From positions 1-61,729 of the forward strand of contig NZ_PYMC01000022.1 in the NCBI RefSeq assembly GCF_003026475.1: a stretch of DNA of 61,729 nucleotides. The letters run 5' to 3'. Of the stretch, positions 32,845 through 43,405 are shown piece after piece (the first letter of the stretch is position 1; each line of letters starts with the position of its first letter). A program made the position numbers and the translations under genes. This stretch comes from Photobacterium lipolyticum (GTDB lineage: Bacteria > Pseudomonadota > Gammaproteobacteria > Enterobacterales > Vibrionaceae). The notes under the pieces are model-generated. The model saw nothing but the letters and a program-made list of their open reading frames with translations, did not search any database and had not been told where the DNA came from.

Positions 32845-33744
32845 ATGTTCTCAGGGATGCTCTACATTTTCCTGCCATTGATAATTGGCTATTTAATACC
32901 GGTTAGTAAAAGTTCGGTATTAGCCTTCATTAATACCCAGACCAGCCGCCTTGTGTTGGTGATCCTTGCGTTGATGGGGTTAAGTCTGGCCGGATTGGAT
33001 AACTTGGGGCAGAACCTGAGCCAAATTATCATCTATACCCTGACGTTTTTCATCTCGATTAGCTTATGTAATCTGGCTGCACTACCTTTCTTAGATCGGC
33101 TATGGCCAACGGATACCAATCACGATCATCGTCAACTTCCCCTTAGCAAAATGGTCATGGAATCAGTACGTTTGGTTTTAGTGGTCGCCGGCGGGCTGTT
33201 CGTGGGGATCACACTGGGTTTCGAGCTTTCCTGGGTAGACCAAGCCAGTGAAACAATACTGCTCATTTTGCTATTTCTGATTGGCATTCAACTTAGAAAT
33301 AGCGGCATGACTTTACGTCAAATATTATTAAATAAGAAAGGCATTATTATTGCTCTCGTGATCATCGCCACCTCCTTAACTGGCGGCCTGGTTGCGGCTT
33401 ATATCTTGGATATTCCATTTAACCACGGTTTAGCGATGGCTTCTGGTTTTGGCTGGTACTCGTTGGCCGGCATATTAATCGGCGATGGCCTGGGGCCAAT
33501 TTATGGTGGCGCCGCGTTCTTAAATGAATTGCTCAGAGAACTTATTGCCCTGACGCTGATCCCAATCATTATTCAGCGTTATCCCAATACGGCTATCGGC
33601 TATGCCGGCGCCACTGCGATGGACTTTACTTTGCCGGTCATTCAGAACTGCGGTGGCATTCGCTGTGTTCCCATTGCGATTGTCAGCGGTTTCATCCTGA
33701 GCTTGTTGGTTCCCGTACTGATGTTGTTCTTTTTGTCGCTCTAG
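32845..33744 (+). CDS. lysO: Lysine exporter LysO-type protein
   Basis: 299 residues from the ATG at 32845; AAGGA at 32835-32839 supports this over the ATG at 32839. About eight membrane segments, and the motifs G-F-G-W-Y-S-L-A-G and T-A-M-D-F-T-L-P-V-I. Those match the LysO (YbjE, DUF340) family that exports L-lysine and the antimetabolite thialysine. Monocistronic and convergent with ptsG at a shared terminator. Confidence 0.85.
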   Translation: MFSGMLYIFLPLIIGYLIPVSKSSVLAFINTQTSRLVLVILALMGLSLAGLDNLGQNLSQIIIYTLTFFISISLCNLAALPFLDRLWPTDTNHDHRQLPLSKMVMESVRLVLVVAGGLFVGITLGFELSWVDQASETILLILLFLIGIQLRNSGMTLRQILLNKKGIIIALVIIATSLTGGLVAAYILDIPFNHGLAMASGFGWYSLAGILIGDGLGPIYGGAAFLNELLRELIALTLIPIIIQRYPNTAIGYAGATAMDFTLPVIQNCGGIRCVPIAIVSGFILSLLVPVLMLFFLSL

Positions 33745-33768
33745 GACGGGACAGTGCAGGCAAGTACC

Positions 33769-33793
33769 AAAAGGGAAGCCAAAGCTTCCCTTT
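33769..33793. terminator. Bidirectional terminator between lysO and ptsG
   Basis: AAAGGGAAGC-CAAA-GCTTCCCTTT hairpin located between the two convergent genes; T-tract short on the plus side. Confidence 0.8.
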
Positions 33794-33823
33794 ATATCCA
33801 AGTGACTAAATCAGTGAACCGTC

Positions 33824-35254
33824 TTAGTGATTACGTATCCACTCATCCATGTCAGTTTTCAGGTTATCTGACTTAGTACCAAAGATAGCCTGAACCCCTC
33901 CCCCTGCGATAACTACCCCTGCTGCGCCTAATTTCTTCAGTTTATCCTGATCAACGTTGTCGATGCTTGCAACTGAAACACGCAGACGTGTGATACATGC
34001 ATCCAGACCGGTAATGTTGTCTTTACCGCCGAATGCCATAACCAGCTCTTTCGCCATTTCAGACCCAGTAAAAGCAACTGCAGCCTCTTCTTCTTCCTCT
34101 TCTCGCCCTGGTGTTTTCAGGTCAAACTTCGCGATAACTGTACGGAACACGCCATAGTAGATAGCCGCGTAGATAAGGCCCACTAATGGGAACAACGCTA
34201 TTTTCTGAGCGTTTGCAGAAAGAACCACAAAATCAATGAAACCATGCGAGAAAGACGTACCGTGCACCATCCCTAGCATGTTGGTCACTACAAATGCAGA
34301 ACCCGCCAGTAACGCGTGAATTCCGTATAGAATTGGAGCAACAAACAAGAATGAGAATTCGATTGGCTCGGTAATACCCGTCAGGAATGACGTCAGTGCC
34401 GCAGAGATCATGATCCCGCCCACTTTCGCCCGGTTCTCAGGCTTCGCGGAATGCCAGATAGCGATTGCTGCCGCTGGCAGACCGTACATCTTGAACATGT
34501 AACCACCGGCAAGCTGTCCAAAGCCGTTACCGGCAAGACGAGTTGCTTCGTTAGCTTCAAGATAACAAGTCAGTACACCCGTACGTGCTTCACCCGCAGC
34601 ATTGATACAGCTACCGGCTTCAAAGAAGAATGGGACATTCCAGATGTGGTGCAGACCAAATGGGATCAAAGAACGTTCAACAATACCGTAGATACCAAAC
34701 GCAACCGTTGGGTTTTGTTCTGCAGCCCAGTGAGAGAATAATTCAATTGCCCCTCCGATTGGTGGCCAGATCACTGAAAGAACGACACCAAGACCAATTG
34801 CACAGAAACCGGTCATGATCGGTACAAAACGTTTACCTGCAAAGAAACCCAGGTAATCTGGCAGCTGAATACGGAAAAAACGATTAAAAGCCCATGCGGC
34901 CAAACCACCGACAAGGATACCGCCAAGTACCCCTGTATCGATTTTCTCTGCCCCCATCACGCTGGCCATCACGGCTAGCGTTGCCGTCATGATGCCGTAG
35001 CCAACGATAGCAGCCAGACCGGCAACCCCGTCGTTGTGCGTAAAGCCGAGTGCAACACCTACTGCAAACAATAGTGACATTTGACCAAATACGGAACCAC
35101 CAGCTTGTTCCATAATCTGAGAAACAATTTCTGGCAGCCAGCTAAAGTTAGCGGCGCCAACTCCCAATAGAATACCGGCTACCGGCAGAACCGATACAGG
35201 CAACATAAGTGCCTTACCGACTTTCTGCAGGTTAGCAAAAAGATTCTTAAACAT
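33824..35254 (-). CDS. ptsG: PTS glucose transporter, IIBC subunit
   Basis: 476 residues. The IIC domain comes first, with ten membrane segments, F-G-L-H-H-I-W-N and G-I-T-E-P-I-E-F. The IIB domain is at about 395-476 with the phosphorylated Cys in D-A-C-I-T-R-L-R. It takes up glucose as glucose-6-phosphate, using IIA-Glc (Crr) encoded elsewhere. A strong CAGGAG ribosome-binding site precedes the ATG. The 459-bp upstream region (35255-35713) is unusually long and may include a small RNA gene. Confidence 0.95.
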   Translation of the reverse strand: MFKNLFANLQKVGKALMLPVSVLPVAGILLGVGAANFSWLPEIVSQIMEQAGGSVFGQMSLLFAVGVALGFTHNDGVAGLAAIVGYGIMTATLAVMASVMGAEKIDTGVLGGILVGGLAAWAFNRFFRIQLPDYLGFFAGKRFVPIMTGFCAIGLGVVLSVIWPPIGGAIELFSHWAAEQNPTVAFGIYGIVERSLIPFGLHHIWNVPFFFEAGSCINAAGEARTGVLTCYLEANEATRLAGNGFGQLAGGYMFKMYGLPAAAIAIWHSAKPENRAKVGGIMISAALTSFLTGITEPIEFSFLFVAPILYGIHALLAGSAFVVTNMLGMVHGTSFSHGFIDFVVLSANAQKIALFPLVGLIYAAIYYGVFRTVIAKFDLKTPGREEEEEEAAVAFTGSEMAKELVMAFGGKDNITGLDACITRLRVSVASIDNVDQDKLKKLGAAGVVIAGGGVQAIFGTKSDNLKTDMDEWIRNH

Positions 35255-35589
35255 ATTGTGCTCCTGAGTGCGATGTTTTATTTAGAGATCAATATACGTG
35301 CAAGCGATATACCCCCGCAGTCATAATGCTAGCACTACTTTTCTCATTTATTTCATTGTTACTATAAAACATAGCCTTAAATATGAGCTGACAGCAATCA
35401 AAACGCCCACGCGGCATCAAATAAAATTTCAAAATATAATCATGAAGGTCAATGCATCATGCTTACAAGCGGCCCAATTACCCAGCAACCCATTGTTTTA
35501 ATGAATAAATAACAACCAGCAAAGAAGGCATTCTTTCAATTGCCACTAAGTTTTCGAAGGATTATTGCCAGATATCGGTTAGTTACCGT

Positions 35590-35700
35590 TTGTTCACTTA
35601 ATGTTGTTAAGTGTATTAAATGTGAAAATGTCTCTAAACCAAAACATATTCACTAATTTGGAACAGGAGGAATAAAAAAGGAGCCCAGGCTCCTTTTTTA
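35590..35700 (+). ncRNA. Candidate small RNA between ptsG and tatD
   Basis: A plausible plus-strand promoter is TTGTTC (35590-35595) with an 18-bp spacer and TATTAA (35614-35619). The spacer is a perfect dyad CACTTAA-N5-TTAAGTG. Transcription would start near 35627 and end at the T-rich terminator 35674-35700, giving an RNA of about 75 nt. The terminator can also serve tatD, so the RNA is a hypothesis and not a finding. Confidence 0.3.
35674..35700. terminator. Bidirectional terminator, end of the tatD operon
   Basis: AAAAAAGGAGCC-CAG-GGCTCCTTTTTT-like hairpin with T-runs on both strands, 14 bp past the tatD stop. Confidence 0.85.
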
Positions 35701-35713
35701 ATCATCCAATGTT

Positions 35714-36490
35714 CTAACGTTCTGCTCGCGAAAAAAGTGTAAAGAAGTTATTGGTTGTGGCTTCTTCAACTTCTTCAACTGACACCCCTTTTAATAACGC
35801 GATGTACTGTGCGACTTCGCGTACATAAGCCGGTTGGTTTTGTTTCCCTCGATACGGAATTGGTGCAAGGTATGGGGAATCAGTTTCAACCAGCAAGCGT
35901 TCGAGTGGTAAGTTACTGACGACATTTTTGAGTTCGCTGGCCTTGTTGAAGGTTACAATACCTGAAATTGAGATGTAAAAACCTAACTCAACCGCTTCTT
36001 GTGCCATTTCCAGGCTCTCAGTGAAGCAATGCAATACTCCGCCGCACTTTTCAGCGCCTTCTTCACGTAAAATACGCATCGTATCTTCGCGCGCCATACG
36101 AGTATGGATGATCAATGGCTTATCCAGCTCTACCGCTAAACGTACATGCTGTCGGAAAATGTCCTGCTGTTGTCCTGCAAGTTCAGGCTGATAGTGATAA
36201 TCCAACCCTGTTTCACCAATCGCAACAACACGTTCATGCTGTGCAAACGCCTTTAGCTGGTCAAAATCAAAACCTTCTTCAATATCCAGCGGATGTACAC
36301 CGCAAGATGCGAACACATTTTCATGGGGTTCAATCATTGCCATCATTGAAGGAAAACTTTTTAGCGTAACCCCAACCGAAAGGAAGTAGTCGACACCACG
36401 CGATTTGGCCTTAGCTAACACATCATCAATCCCTGTATGAAGCTGCTCGTAATCTAATTTATCCAGGTGACAATGTGAATCAACTAACAC
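35714..36490 (-). CDS. ycfH: TatD-family metal-dependent hydrolase (YcfH)
   Basis: 258 residues. Metal-binding motifs in order: D-S-H-C-H-L-D, I-G-E-T-G-L-D-Y-H, H-T-R, H-C-F and E-T-D-S-P-Y-L. The TIM-barrel TatD proteins have DNase activity in some members; the exact role of YcfH is less clear. Overlaps the upstream holB gene by 11 bp, so the two are translationally coupled. Confidence 0.92.
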   Translation of the reverse strand: MLVDSHCHLDKLDYEQLHTGIDDVLAKAKSRGVDYFLSVGVTLKSFPSMMAMIEPHENVFASCGVHPLDIEEGFDFDQLKAFAQHERVVAIGETGLDYHYQPELAGQQQDIFRQHVRLAVELDKPLIIHTRMAREDTMRILREEGAEKCGGVLHCFTESLEMAQEAVELGFYISISGIVTFNKASELKNVVSNLPLERLLVETDSPYLAPIPYRGKQNQPAYVREVAQYIALLKGVSVEEVEEATTNNFFTLFSRAER

Positions 36491-37457
36491 TGTTATTCTC
36501 TCCTAAAAAACCGGTTAACCACTCGACAAGGAGCAGATCTGTATTTAATCCGCGTTGTTTTTCTAACATTCTATGTAATTCGTTAATCTTTCTTACCTGC
36601 TGTATTAAGACTGCAGGCGGCACAAGCCCGGCAACCGTTTGTACTTTAGCTAAAGACTCGCCGTGAACTAAGTATTCACTGACCCCTTGTTGAAGTTTAA
36701 TACAGTCAACCATGAAATAGCTTAGCCACTTCAAGCTGGTAATACCTTCACCTGAACATAAACCAGCCACATCGTAGATACCGATATAAGGAGGTTGTAA
36801 AAATGCCGCAAAGGCGTCGATCAGATTACCATGGCGGATATCTTGACCTTGCTCGACAAACTGCATGGTTGCCAGAGGCGCACCGTTATTAAGACGGACC
36901 GCCTCTATCTTAATCGACTGCATTAACTGCTTTTCAACCCACCTCTTAACGTCCTGCTCATCCGGTGTTGTCAAACGCCATTTGTTACAACGACTCACAA
37001 TCGTCGGTAACAAACTATCAAGCGACTGTGCCGTTAAAATAAACTGGCAGCCAGAAGGCGGCTCTTCAAGGGTTTTCAATATCGCATTAGCACCGGCTTC
37101 GCCCATCGCATCAGCGTGTTCAATCATGATCACCCGCTGACCAGCCAGTTGTGAGGTTTCCACCGCCCACCGATTACATTGACGAATGGCATCAACCCCA
37201 ATTTGCTTGCCTTCTTGTTCTGGCTTCACAATATGGAAATCTGGATGGGTCTCAGCGGCAAACAACTGGCAGCTATGGCAAACTCCACAAGGCTCAGTAT
37301 CGCAATTTTGGCACAACACCGTCTTCGCCAGCTGTTTAGCTAAAACCTCTCTTCCACTCCCCTTAGCAGAGAGCAGCAATACCGCATGATGCAGACGCCC
37401 CTGCCCCAGCAATTGCTGCCAGCTTTGCCACAATGATTGATGCCAAGGATAAAGCAT
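36480..37457 (-). CDS. holB: DNA polymerase III delta-prime subunit
   Basis: 325 residues. AAA+ clamp-loader fold with a zinc module whose Cys residues lie in C-Q-N-C-x6-C-x2-C (about 49-61), and S-R-C-N-K-W. The P-loop position is degenerate (S-A-K-G-S-G-R), as expected for delta-prime, which does not hydrolyse ATP. It loads the beta clamp with delta and gamma/tau. The gene follows tmk with a 1-bp gap. Confidence 0.93.
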   Translation of the reverse strand: MLYPWHQSLWQSWQQLLGQGRLHHAVLLLSAKGSGREVLAKQLAKTVLCQNCDTEPCGVCHSCQLFAAETHPDFHIVKPEQEGKQIGVDAIRQCNRWAVETSQLAGQRVIMIEHADAMGEAGANAILKTLEEPPSGCQFILTAQSLDSLLPTIVSRCNKWRLTTPDEQDVKRWVEKQLMQSIKIEAVRLNNGAPLATMQFVEQGQDIRHGNLIDAFAAFLQPPYIGIYDVAGLCSGEGITSLKWLSYFMVDCIKLQQGVSEYLVHGESLAKVQTVAGLVPPAVLIQQVRKINELHRMLEKQRGLNTDLLLVEWLTGFLGENNSVS

Positions 37458-37458
37458 A

Positions 37459-38088
37459 TTATTGCTGCTCCAACCATCGAGTTAGTGCCTGCGTTATATC
37501 CGTGGTGACGGCTTCAAGTGACTGACTCGCATCAATGACCAATACCGTCGGATCATTTTCCGACAATTCAAGAAAACGCGCACGGGCACGGTGGAAGAAG
37601 TCAATGTTCATTTGCTCGATACGGTCTAACTCGCCGCGCCCACGCGCACGCTCAAGGCCAAGTACGGGATCGATATCCATGTAGATGGTGAGGTCCGGAC
37701 GAAAATCACCCAGAACCGTATCACGCAAGTTTTCCATCAGCGCTTTATCGAAGCCTCGGCCGCCCCCCTGATAAGCTTGTGATGACATATCATGACGATC
37801 ACCGACAACCCAACGACCTTGGGCCAGGGCTGGCTTAATGACGTTATCAACTAACTGAATACGTGCGGCGTACAACAATAGCAGCTCAGCCATATCGGTT
37901 AATGGCTCATCAGGATGACCTTCTTTTACCAACGTCCGCATTTGTTCGGCAAGTGGCGTACCGCCTGGTTCACGAGTTGATTCTGGATCATCAATACCGT
38001 GTGCTGCCAGAGTTTTAATCACTTGATTAATAGCCGTGCTCTTACCTGCGCCTTCAAGGCCTTCGATTACAATAAATTTACCAGTCAT
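37459..38088 (-). CDS. tmk: Thymidylate kinase
   Basis: 209 residues. P-loop G-L-E-G-A-G-K-S-T at the start, D-R-x motif in [17 protein letters not shown] (LID and dTMP region). Phosphorylates dTMP to dTDP. Its ATG overlaps the TGA of mltG (sequence TGATG), so translation is coupled. Confidence 0.95.
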   Translation of the reverse strand: MTGKFIVIEGLEGAGKSTAINQVIKTLAAHGIDDPESTREPGGTPLAEQMRTLVKEGHPDEPLTDMAELLLLYAARIQLVDNVIKPALAQGRWVVGDRHDMSSQAYQGGGRGFDKALMENLRDTVLGDFRPDLTIYMDIDPVLGLERARGRGELDRIEQMNIDFFHRARARFLELSENDPTVLVIDASQSLEAVTTDITQALTRWLEQQ

Positions 38089-39098
38089 CAGTTTCTTAAC
38101 GTCTTTAAATAAGCTCGTACAGCGCGGTTATGCTCTGTGAGTGATTTCGAAAATTTATGGCCGCCTTTACCATCAGCCACAAAATAAAGGTATGTACTTA
38201 TTTCTGGATTCACAGCCGCCAGAACAGAAGCCTTGCTCGGCATCGCAATTGGTGTCGGCGGTAAGCCAAAAATAGTGTAGGTGTTATAAGGCGTCGGGGT
38301 GCGTAAATCCTTTCTGCGGATGTTACCGTCATATTTATCGCCCATACCATAGATCACGGTTGGATCCGTTTGCAGTCGCATTCCTTTAACCAGCCGGTTC
38401 ATAAATACCGACGAAACTAATGTGCGCTCTGAATCTATCGCCGTTTCTTTTTCGATAATGGATGCCATTATCAGTGCATCATACGGGGATTTGAGGGGGA
38501 TTTTGCTATCACGTGCCTGCCAGGCTTCGGCCAGCAGAGCAGTCATTTTCCGATAAGCACGCGTTAACAATTCAATATCCGTCGTGCCTTTAGTGTAATG
38601 ATAGGTCTCAGGCAGCAGATAGCCTTCTAGTTTTTCTACATCGGCACCGATGGCTTTGGCAATCTCAGCTTCCGACATTCCTGCCGTTTTATATTCCAAT
38701 GCCGGCGCCTGGCTGAGCTGAACCAGCCAGTCGACCAGGCGGTCACCTTCGACCAGAGTGATCACAAACTGGTGCTCTTTCCCTGACGTAATCACCGTAA
38801 GCGCATCACGTAAGCTCTGTGCCGGTAAAACTTGATAGGTACCCGCTTTAATCTGAGTCAGCTGAGGCTCGATTCTGCCTATCCAGCGCATCCACTGCGA
38901 AGGAGTGATCACTTCGGCATCGGCTAGCTGATTCAATAAACCACGAAAACTGGTTCCTGATTTGACCGTGATAAATACTTCCTGGTTGTTAATGACAGGC
39001 TGCTCCAGTGAGGCCTTAACTTGTTGGTATGACCAACCAACAGCTCCTGCGGCAATGACGCCCAACACCACTACAGCAATAACCAACTTCTTCAGCAC
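38088..39098 (-). CDS. mltG: Endolytic murein transglycosylase
   Basis: 336 residues. One N-terminal membrane helix, then a periplasmic YceG-like domain with the catalytic Glu in A-S-I-I-E-K-E-T-A and the [18 protein letters not shown] substrate loop. It cuts nascent glycan strands near the membrane and helps set glycan length. Its first bases overlap the end of pabC by 7 bp. Confidence 0.93.
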   Translation of the reverse strand: MLKKLVIAVVVLGVIAAGAVGWSYQQVKASLEQPVINNQEVFITVKSGTSFRGLLNQLADAEVITPSQWMRWIGRIEPQLTQIKAGTYQVLPAQSLRDALTVITSGKEHQFVITLVEGDRLVDWLVQLSQAPALEYKTAGMSEAEIAKAIGADVEKLEGYLLPETYHYTKGTTDIELLTRAYRKMTALLAEAWQARDSKIPLKSPYDALIMASIIEKETAIDSERTLVSSVFMNRLVKGMRLQTDPTVIYGMGDKYDGNIRRKDLRTPTPYNTYTIFGLPPTPIAMPSKASVLAAVNPEISTYLYFVADGKGGHKFSKSLTEHNRAVRAYLKTLRN

Positions 39099-39901
39099 GA
39101 ATACAACCTCTTGTTCAATACACTGATCGCAGTACGCTCAGGAAAATCTCGACCATCAATTCTTGTCACAGGCACTAACGCCATCAGGGCATTAGTAATA
39201 AAGATTTCCTCGGCGCAAAGCAATCCCTCGAGCGTTTTTTTGACAAACTCTAAACAATACTCGGTACCTGCAATCAGCTCAATAACATGGGCTCGCATCA
39301 CCCCGTGCACACCTGACACATCGAGCTCCGGGGTATAAATGATTTTGCCATTACGCCAGAAAACATTCGAAGCCGTGGTTTCCATGACATGCCCATTAAC
39401 ATCCAATACCACCGCATCTTGCCAACCGTTGCATTCAAGCTCTCGTTTCAGCAATACCTGTTCTAGGCGGTTTAGATGCTTAAGCCCGGCTAGCATCGGC
39501 ACTAATCCCAATCGTTGCTCACTGACACCAAGTTCAATACCTTGCTGCTGCCACTGAGCGTAATGTTGCGGCCAGGAAAAATCAGATACGACAACCTGAG
39601 TATCATCACAGCCAATGGCGCTGTAACCCCGGCCACCGACACCACGACTGATCAGCACCTTAACCACTCCTTTGTCAGAGTAGCTTGCCGCTCGCTGATG
39701 CACGAGGCGAGCCAGCGCCCCCCAGTCGGGTTCTGTAATGTAAAGCGCCGAGACATTTTTTTGCAATCGCTGCAGATGTAACGGCCATAATCTAGGTTTA
39801 CCCAGCTCCACTAAAATGGTGGTGAAGCAGCCGTCACCATATTGCATCGCGCGATCTGCAACCGGTACGGTAGTCTGTTCACAGCCGTTTATCAGTACCA
39901 T
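39092..39901 (-). CDS. pabC: Aminodeoxychorismate lyase
   Basis: 269 residues, fold type IV PLP enzyme. R-A-M-Q-Y-G-D-G-C-F near the start, K-H-L-N-R with the PLP-binding Lys at about 139, and T-A-S-N-V-F near 181. It makes p-aminobenzoate for folate. Position between fabF and mltG is the usual gammaproteobacterial order. A terminator lies between fabF and this gene, so its expression may need read-through or its own promoter. Confidence 0.92.
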   Translation of the reverse strand: MVLINGCEQTTVPVADRAMQYGDGCFTTILVELGKPRLWPLHLQRLQKNVSALYITEPDWGALARLVHQRAASYSDKGVVKVLISRGVGGRGYSAIGCDDTQVVVSDFSWPQHYAQWQQQGIELGVSEQRLGLVPMLAGLKHLNRLEQVLLKRELECNGWQDAVVLDVNGHVMETTASNVFWRNGKIIYTPELDVSGVHGVMRAHVIELIAGTEYCLEFVKKTLEGLLCAEEIFITNALMALVPVTRIDGRDFPERTAISVLNKRLYSC

Positions 39902-39927
39902 TCTTACGCCTTACCCATACTGCATAT

Positions 39928-39963
39928 AAAAAAACGGCCCGATACATGAGCATCGGGCCGTTC
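39928..39963 (-). terminator. Terminator after fabF
   Basis: AACGGCCCGAT/ATCGGGCCGTT with an 8-nt loop, followed on the minus strand by T residues. Confidence 0.85.
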
Positions 39964-39981
39964 TATGATATCAGGTTATTG

Positions 39982-41220
39982 TTAGATTTTCTTAAACAGT
40001 AACGAACCGTTTGTGCCACCAAAACCAAAGGAGTTACACAGTGCGTACTCAAGGTTTACCTGGCGTGCTTCACCGGCAACGTAATCAAGATCACAACCTT
40101 CATCAGGATTATCCAGGTTGATTGTTGGCGGTACCGCCTGATCAACAAGAGACATCACGGAAATAATCGCTTCAACAGAGCCCGCGGCACCTAGCAGGTG
40201 ACCGGTCATTGATTTGGTTGAAGAGACCAATACATCATTCACTGCCGCACCCATGGCACGCTTGATACCAAGAGTTTCAGCAACGTCACCTGCCGGCGTT
40301 GAAGTACCGTGTGCATTGATATAACCGATCTTGTCAGCATTGATACCTGCATCACGAAGGGTAGCTTCCATAGCCAGTGCACCACCAGAACCATCAGGTG
40401 TTGGTGATGTCATATGGTAAGCATCGCCACTCATACCAAAACCTACCAGTTCAGCATAGATATTAGCGCCACGAGCTTTAGCATGTTCGTATTCTTCTAC
40501 AACCATCATGCCAGCACCATCACCCAGAACAAAACCGTCACGGTCTTTATCCCAAGGACGTGAAGCCGCTTGTGGGTCGTCATTACGAGTCGACAACGCT
40601 TTAGCAGCAGCAAAGCCGCCCATACCGAGTTCAGTCGATGCTTTTTCAGCACCACCGGCCAGCATGACGTCTGCATCGCCATATGCAATCATACGTGCTG
40701 CATGGCCAATGTTATGAAGGCCAGTAGTACAAGCAGTAGAGATAGCGATGTTAGGACCACGCAGACCATGCATGATAGACATGTGGCCCGCAATCATGTT
40801 TACGATTGTTGATGGAACAAAGAACGGGCTAATTTTGCGCGGACCTTTTTCCAAATATGCACGATGGTTTGATTCAATAAGACCAAGACCACCAATACCA
40901 GAACCGATAGCAACACCAATACGGTGTGCGTTTTCTTCTGTCACTTCAATGCCAGAATCTTTAAATGCTTGCACGCCAGCAGCAATGCCGTATTGGATAA
41001 ACAGATCCATTTTACGGGCATCTTTCTTGGTCATGTATTCTTCAGGGTTAAAGTCTTTTACCATTCCGGCAAATTGAGTAGCGAACAAGCTAGCATCAAA
41101 GTGCTCAATCGTACTGATACCGCTGGTACCAGATAGTAAAGCCTTCCAAGAAGATTCAACCGAATTGCCAACAGGAGTTAGCATACCCATGCCAGTAACA
41201 ACTACACGACGTTTGGACAC
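39982..41220 (-). CDS. fabF: 3-oxoacyl-ACP synthase II
   Basis: 412 residues with the condensing triad: Cys in S-T-A-C-T-T-G, His in N-A-H-G-T-S-T-P, His in T-G-H-L-L-G-A-A-G. Elongates acyl-ACP, including cis-vaccenate formation at low temperature. It lies about 80 bp after acpP with a hairpin in between. Confidence 0.96.
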   Translation of the reverse strand: MSKRRVVVTGMGMLTPVGNSVESSWKALLSGTSGISTIEHFDASLFATQFAGMVKDFNPEEYMTKKDARKMDLFIQYGIAAGVQAFKDSGIEVTEENAHRIGVAIGSGIGGLGLIESNHRAYLEKGPRKISPFFVPSTIVNMIAGHMSIMHGLRGPNIAISTACTTGLHNIGHAARMIAYGDADVMLAGGAEKASTELGMGGFAAAKALSTRNDDPQAASRPWDKDRDGFVLGDGAGMMVVEEYEHAKARGANIYAELVGFGMSGDAYHMTSPTPDGSGGALAMEATLRDAGINADKIGYINAHGTSTPAGDVAETLGIKRAMGAAVNDVLVSSTKSMTGHLLGAAGSVEAIISVMSLVDQAVPPTINLDNPDEGCDLDYVAGEARQVNLEYALCNSFGFGGTNGSLLFKKI

Positions 41221-41259
41221 GATTAATTTCTCCGGGTATTGAGGGGGTTTAACAGATTT

Positions 41260-41289
41260 AAAAAAATCAGGCGGTCATGGTGACCGCCT
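41260..41289 (-). terminator. Partial terminator between acpP and fabF
   Basis: AGGCGGTCA-TGG-TGACCGCCT hairpin followed on the minus strand by seven T residues. Partial termination here would give acpP far more transcript than fabF, which fits the high need for ACP. Confidence 0.75.
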
Positions 41290-41302
41290 GGGGATGTTCT
41301 TA

Positions 41303-41539
41303 TTACTCAGAAGCGCTGTTTACGTAGTCGATTGCAGCTTGAACTGTAGTAATTTTTTCAGCTTCTTCGTCAGGAATCTCAGTATCGAATTCTTCTTCAA
41401 GAGCCATTACTAGTTCAACTGTATCTAGTGAATCAGCACCTAGATCGTCAACGAAAGAAGCTTCGTTTTTAACTTCTGCTTCGTCTACGCCTAGTTGCTC
41501 AATGATGATTTTTCTTACGCGATCTTCGATGTTGCTCAT
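41303..41539 (-). CDS. acpP: Acyl carrier protein
   Basis: 78 residues. The 4'-phosphopantetheine attachment Ser37 is in [10 protein letters not shown]. The protein is very acidic, as expected. It has its own likely promoter in the 159-bp gap after fabG (minus-strand TTGCAA, 16 bp, TAAACT). The flanking sequence also has an 11-bp inverted repeat, AAAAGTTGCAA at 41604-41614 and TTGCAACTTTT at 41684-41694. Confidence 0.97.
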   Translation of the reverse strand: MSNIEDRVRKIIIEQLGVDEAEVKNEASFVDDLGADSLDTVELVMALEEEFDTEIPDEEAEKITTVQAAIDYVNSASE

Positions 41540-41698
41540 ACTAATATATTTCCTTAAAACAAGAATTCGCTAATGCGATTTGCTGTAGTTTATTCATTAC
41601 GGCAAAAGTTGCAAGACTCTCATTGCTGGTCAAACCACGATTTTGCCTTAAAACATGGTGAGTTTGACTTGCGTCATCAAGTATTGCAACTTTTTTGA

Positions 41699-42433
41699 TT
41701 AAATCATGTACATGCCGCCGTTAACATGCAGTGTCTCACCGGTTACATAAGCAGCATCGTCAGACGCTAAAAAAGCGACTGCTGCTGCAATTTCACGCGG
41801 ATCACCCAAGCGGCCAGCTGGTACGTTAGCTAGTGTAGCAGCCCGTTGCTCATCATTCAGGGCTTTTGTCATATCAGTTTCAATAAAGCCAGGCGCAACC
41901 GCATTCACGGTAATGCCTCGCGATGCGACTTCACGCGCCATCGACTTGGTGAAACCAATCAAACCGGCTTTCGCTGCTGCGTAGTTCGTCTGTCCTGCGT
42001 TACCCATGGTACCCACCACAGAGCCAATGCTGATAATACGGCCATGACGTTTTTTCATCATCGCACGCAATACCGCTTTAGACAGGCGGAAAACAGATGT
42101 CAGGTTAGTATCGAGGATATCTTGCCATTCGTCATCTTTCATACGCATAAGCAGGTTGTCACGAGTGATACCCGCGTTATTAACCAAAATATCAACATCG
42201 CCAAACTGTTCTTTAATCTGTTTTAGCGTATCAGCAATTGATTCAGGTGACGTCACGTTCAGGGCTAGACCTTTACCGTTATCACCTAAATATGCACTAA
42301 TGGCTTCTGCACCATTCTCAGATGTTGCGGTACCAATAACGATAGCGCCACGCTCAACCAAAATTTCGGCTATCGCACGGCCGATACCGCGGCTAGCGCC
42401 CGTTACCAGAGCAACTTTACCTTCCAGGCTCAT
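41699..42433 (-). CDS. fabG: 3-oxoacyl-ACP reductase
   Basis: 244 residues, classical SDR. G-A-S-R-G-I-G-R-A binds NADPH, N-N-A-G follows, and catalytic Ser, Tyr and Lys lie in Y-A-A-A-K-A-G-L with the preceding I-S-I-G-S. Reduces 3-oxoacyl-ACP. It follows fabD by 23 bp. Confidence 0.96.
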   Translation of the reverse strand: MSLEGKVALVTGASRGIGRAIAEILVERGAIVIGTATSENGAEAISAYLGDNGKGLALNVTSPESIADTLKQIKEQFGDVDILVNNAGITRDNLLMRMKDDEWQDILDTNLTSVFRLSKAVLRAMMKKRHGRIISIGSVVGTMGNAGQTNYAAAKAGLIGFTKSMAREVASRGITVNAVAPGFIETDMTKALNDEQRAATLANVPAGRLGDPREIAAAVAFLASDDAAYVTGETLHVNGGMYMI

Positions 42434-42456
42434 TGTTATTCCTCTTTAGCTAATAC

Positions 42457-43380
42457 TTACTTAGCGGCTTCTAAACTTGCCGGATCATTGACAGCGGCAC
42501 CGCCAAGTGCGCGATTAATACGTTTTGTAAGGCCCGTCAATACTTTGCCAGGCCCCATTTCAAATAGTTGTTCTATGCCTTCGCCAGCCATACGCTCAAC
42601 AGATTCAGTCCAGCGAACCGGGCCGTATAACTGTTTAACCAATGCCAGCTTAATGGCTGCAGGATCGGTCTCGGTCTGCACATCCGCATTATTGATGACA
42701 GGAATTGACGGCGTATTAAAATGAATGCTTTCTAACGCCACTGCCAACTTCTCTGCCGCGGGCTTCATCAGCTCACAGTGAGAAGGAACAGAAACCGGCA
42801 ATGGAAGTGCGCGCTTTGCGCCAGCTTCTTTACACAATACGTTTGCACGCTCTACGGCTTCTTTATTACCGGCAATAACCACTTGTCCCGGTGAGTTAAA
42901 GTTAACCGGTGAAACAACCTGATCTTGCGCGGCGTCTTCACATGCTTTAGCGATTGCGTCGTTATCTAAACCGATGATTGCAGACATTGCGCCGACGCCA
43001 GCTGGAACAGCTTCTTGCATAAGCTGACCACGAAGTTCAACAAGCTTAACCGCTTCTTTGAAGTCGATAACACCAGCACACACCAATGCGGAGTATTCTC
43101 CCAGGCTATGACCAGCCAGTACTGCCGGCTGCTCACCACCCTGTTGTTGCCATACACGCCAGATAGCAACAGAAGCGGTCAATAGCGCAGGCTGAGTGCG
43201 GTGAGTCTGATTCAGGTCTTCCGCGGGGCCGTTTTGAATCAACGCCCACAGGTCATAACCAAGAGCTTCAGATGCTTCAGCAAAAGTTTGCTTAACAACA
43301 TCAAATTGCTCTGCCAGCTCTGCCAGCATGCCTACCGCCTGAGAACCCTGCCCAGGAAAAACAATCGCGAACTTAGACAT
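42457..43380 (-). CDS. fabD: Malonyl-CoA:ACP transacylase
   Basis: 307 residues. F-P-G-Q-G-S-Q near the start, active-site Ser in G-H-S-L-G-E-Y-S-A, His in S-V-P-S-H-C, and Q-G at the malonate site. Loads malonyl groups onto ACP. Follows fabH by 25 bp. Confidence 0.96.
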   Translation of the reverse strand: MSKFAIVFPGQGSQAVGMLAELAEQFDVVKQTFAEASEALGYDLWALIQNGPAEDLNQTHRTQPALLTASVAIWRVWQQQGGEQPAVLAGHSLGEYSALVCAGVIDFKEAVKLVELRGQLMQEAVPAGVGAMSAIIGLDNDAIAKACEDAAQDQVVSPVNFNSPGQVVIAGNKEAVERANVLCKEAGAKRALPLPVSVPSHCELMKPAAEKLAVALESIHFNTPSIPVINNADVQTETDPAAIKLALVKQLYGPVRWTESVERMAGEGIEQLFEMGPGKVLTGLTKRINRALGGAAVNDPASLEAAK

Positions 43381-43405
43381 TCGAGGATCCTTAATTTTTA
43401 TTTTG

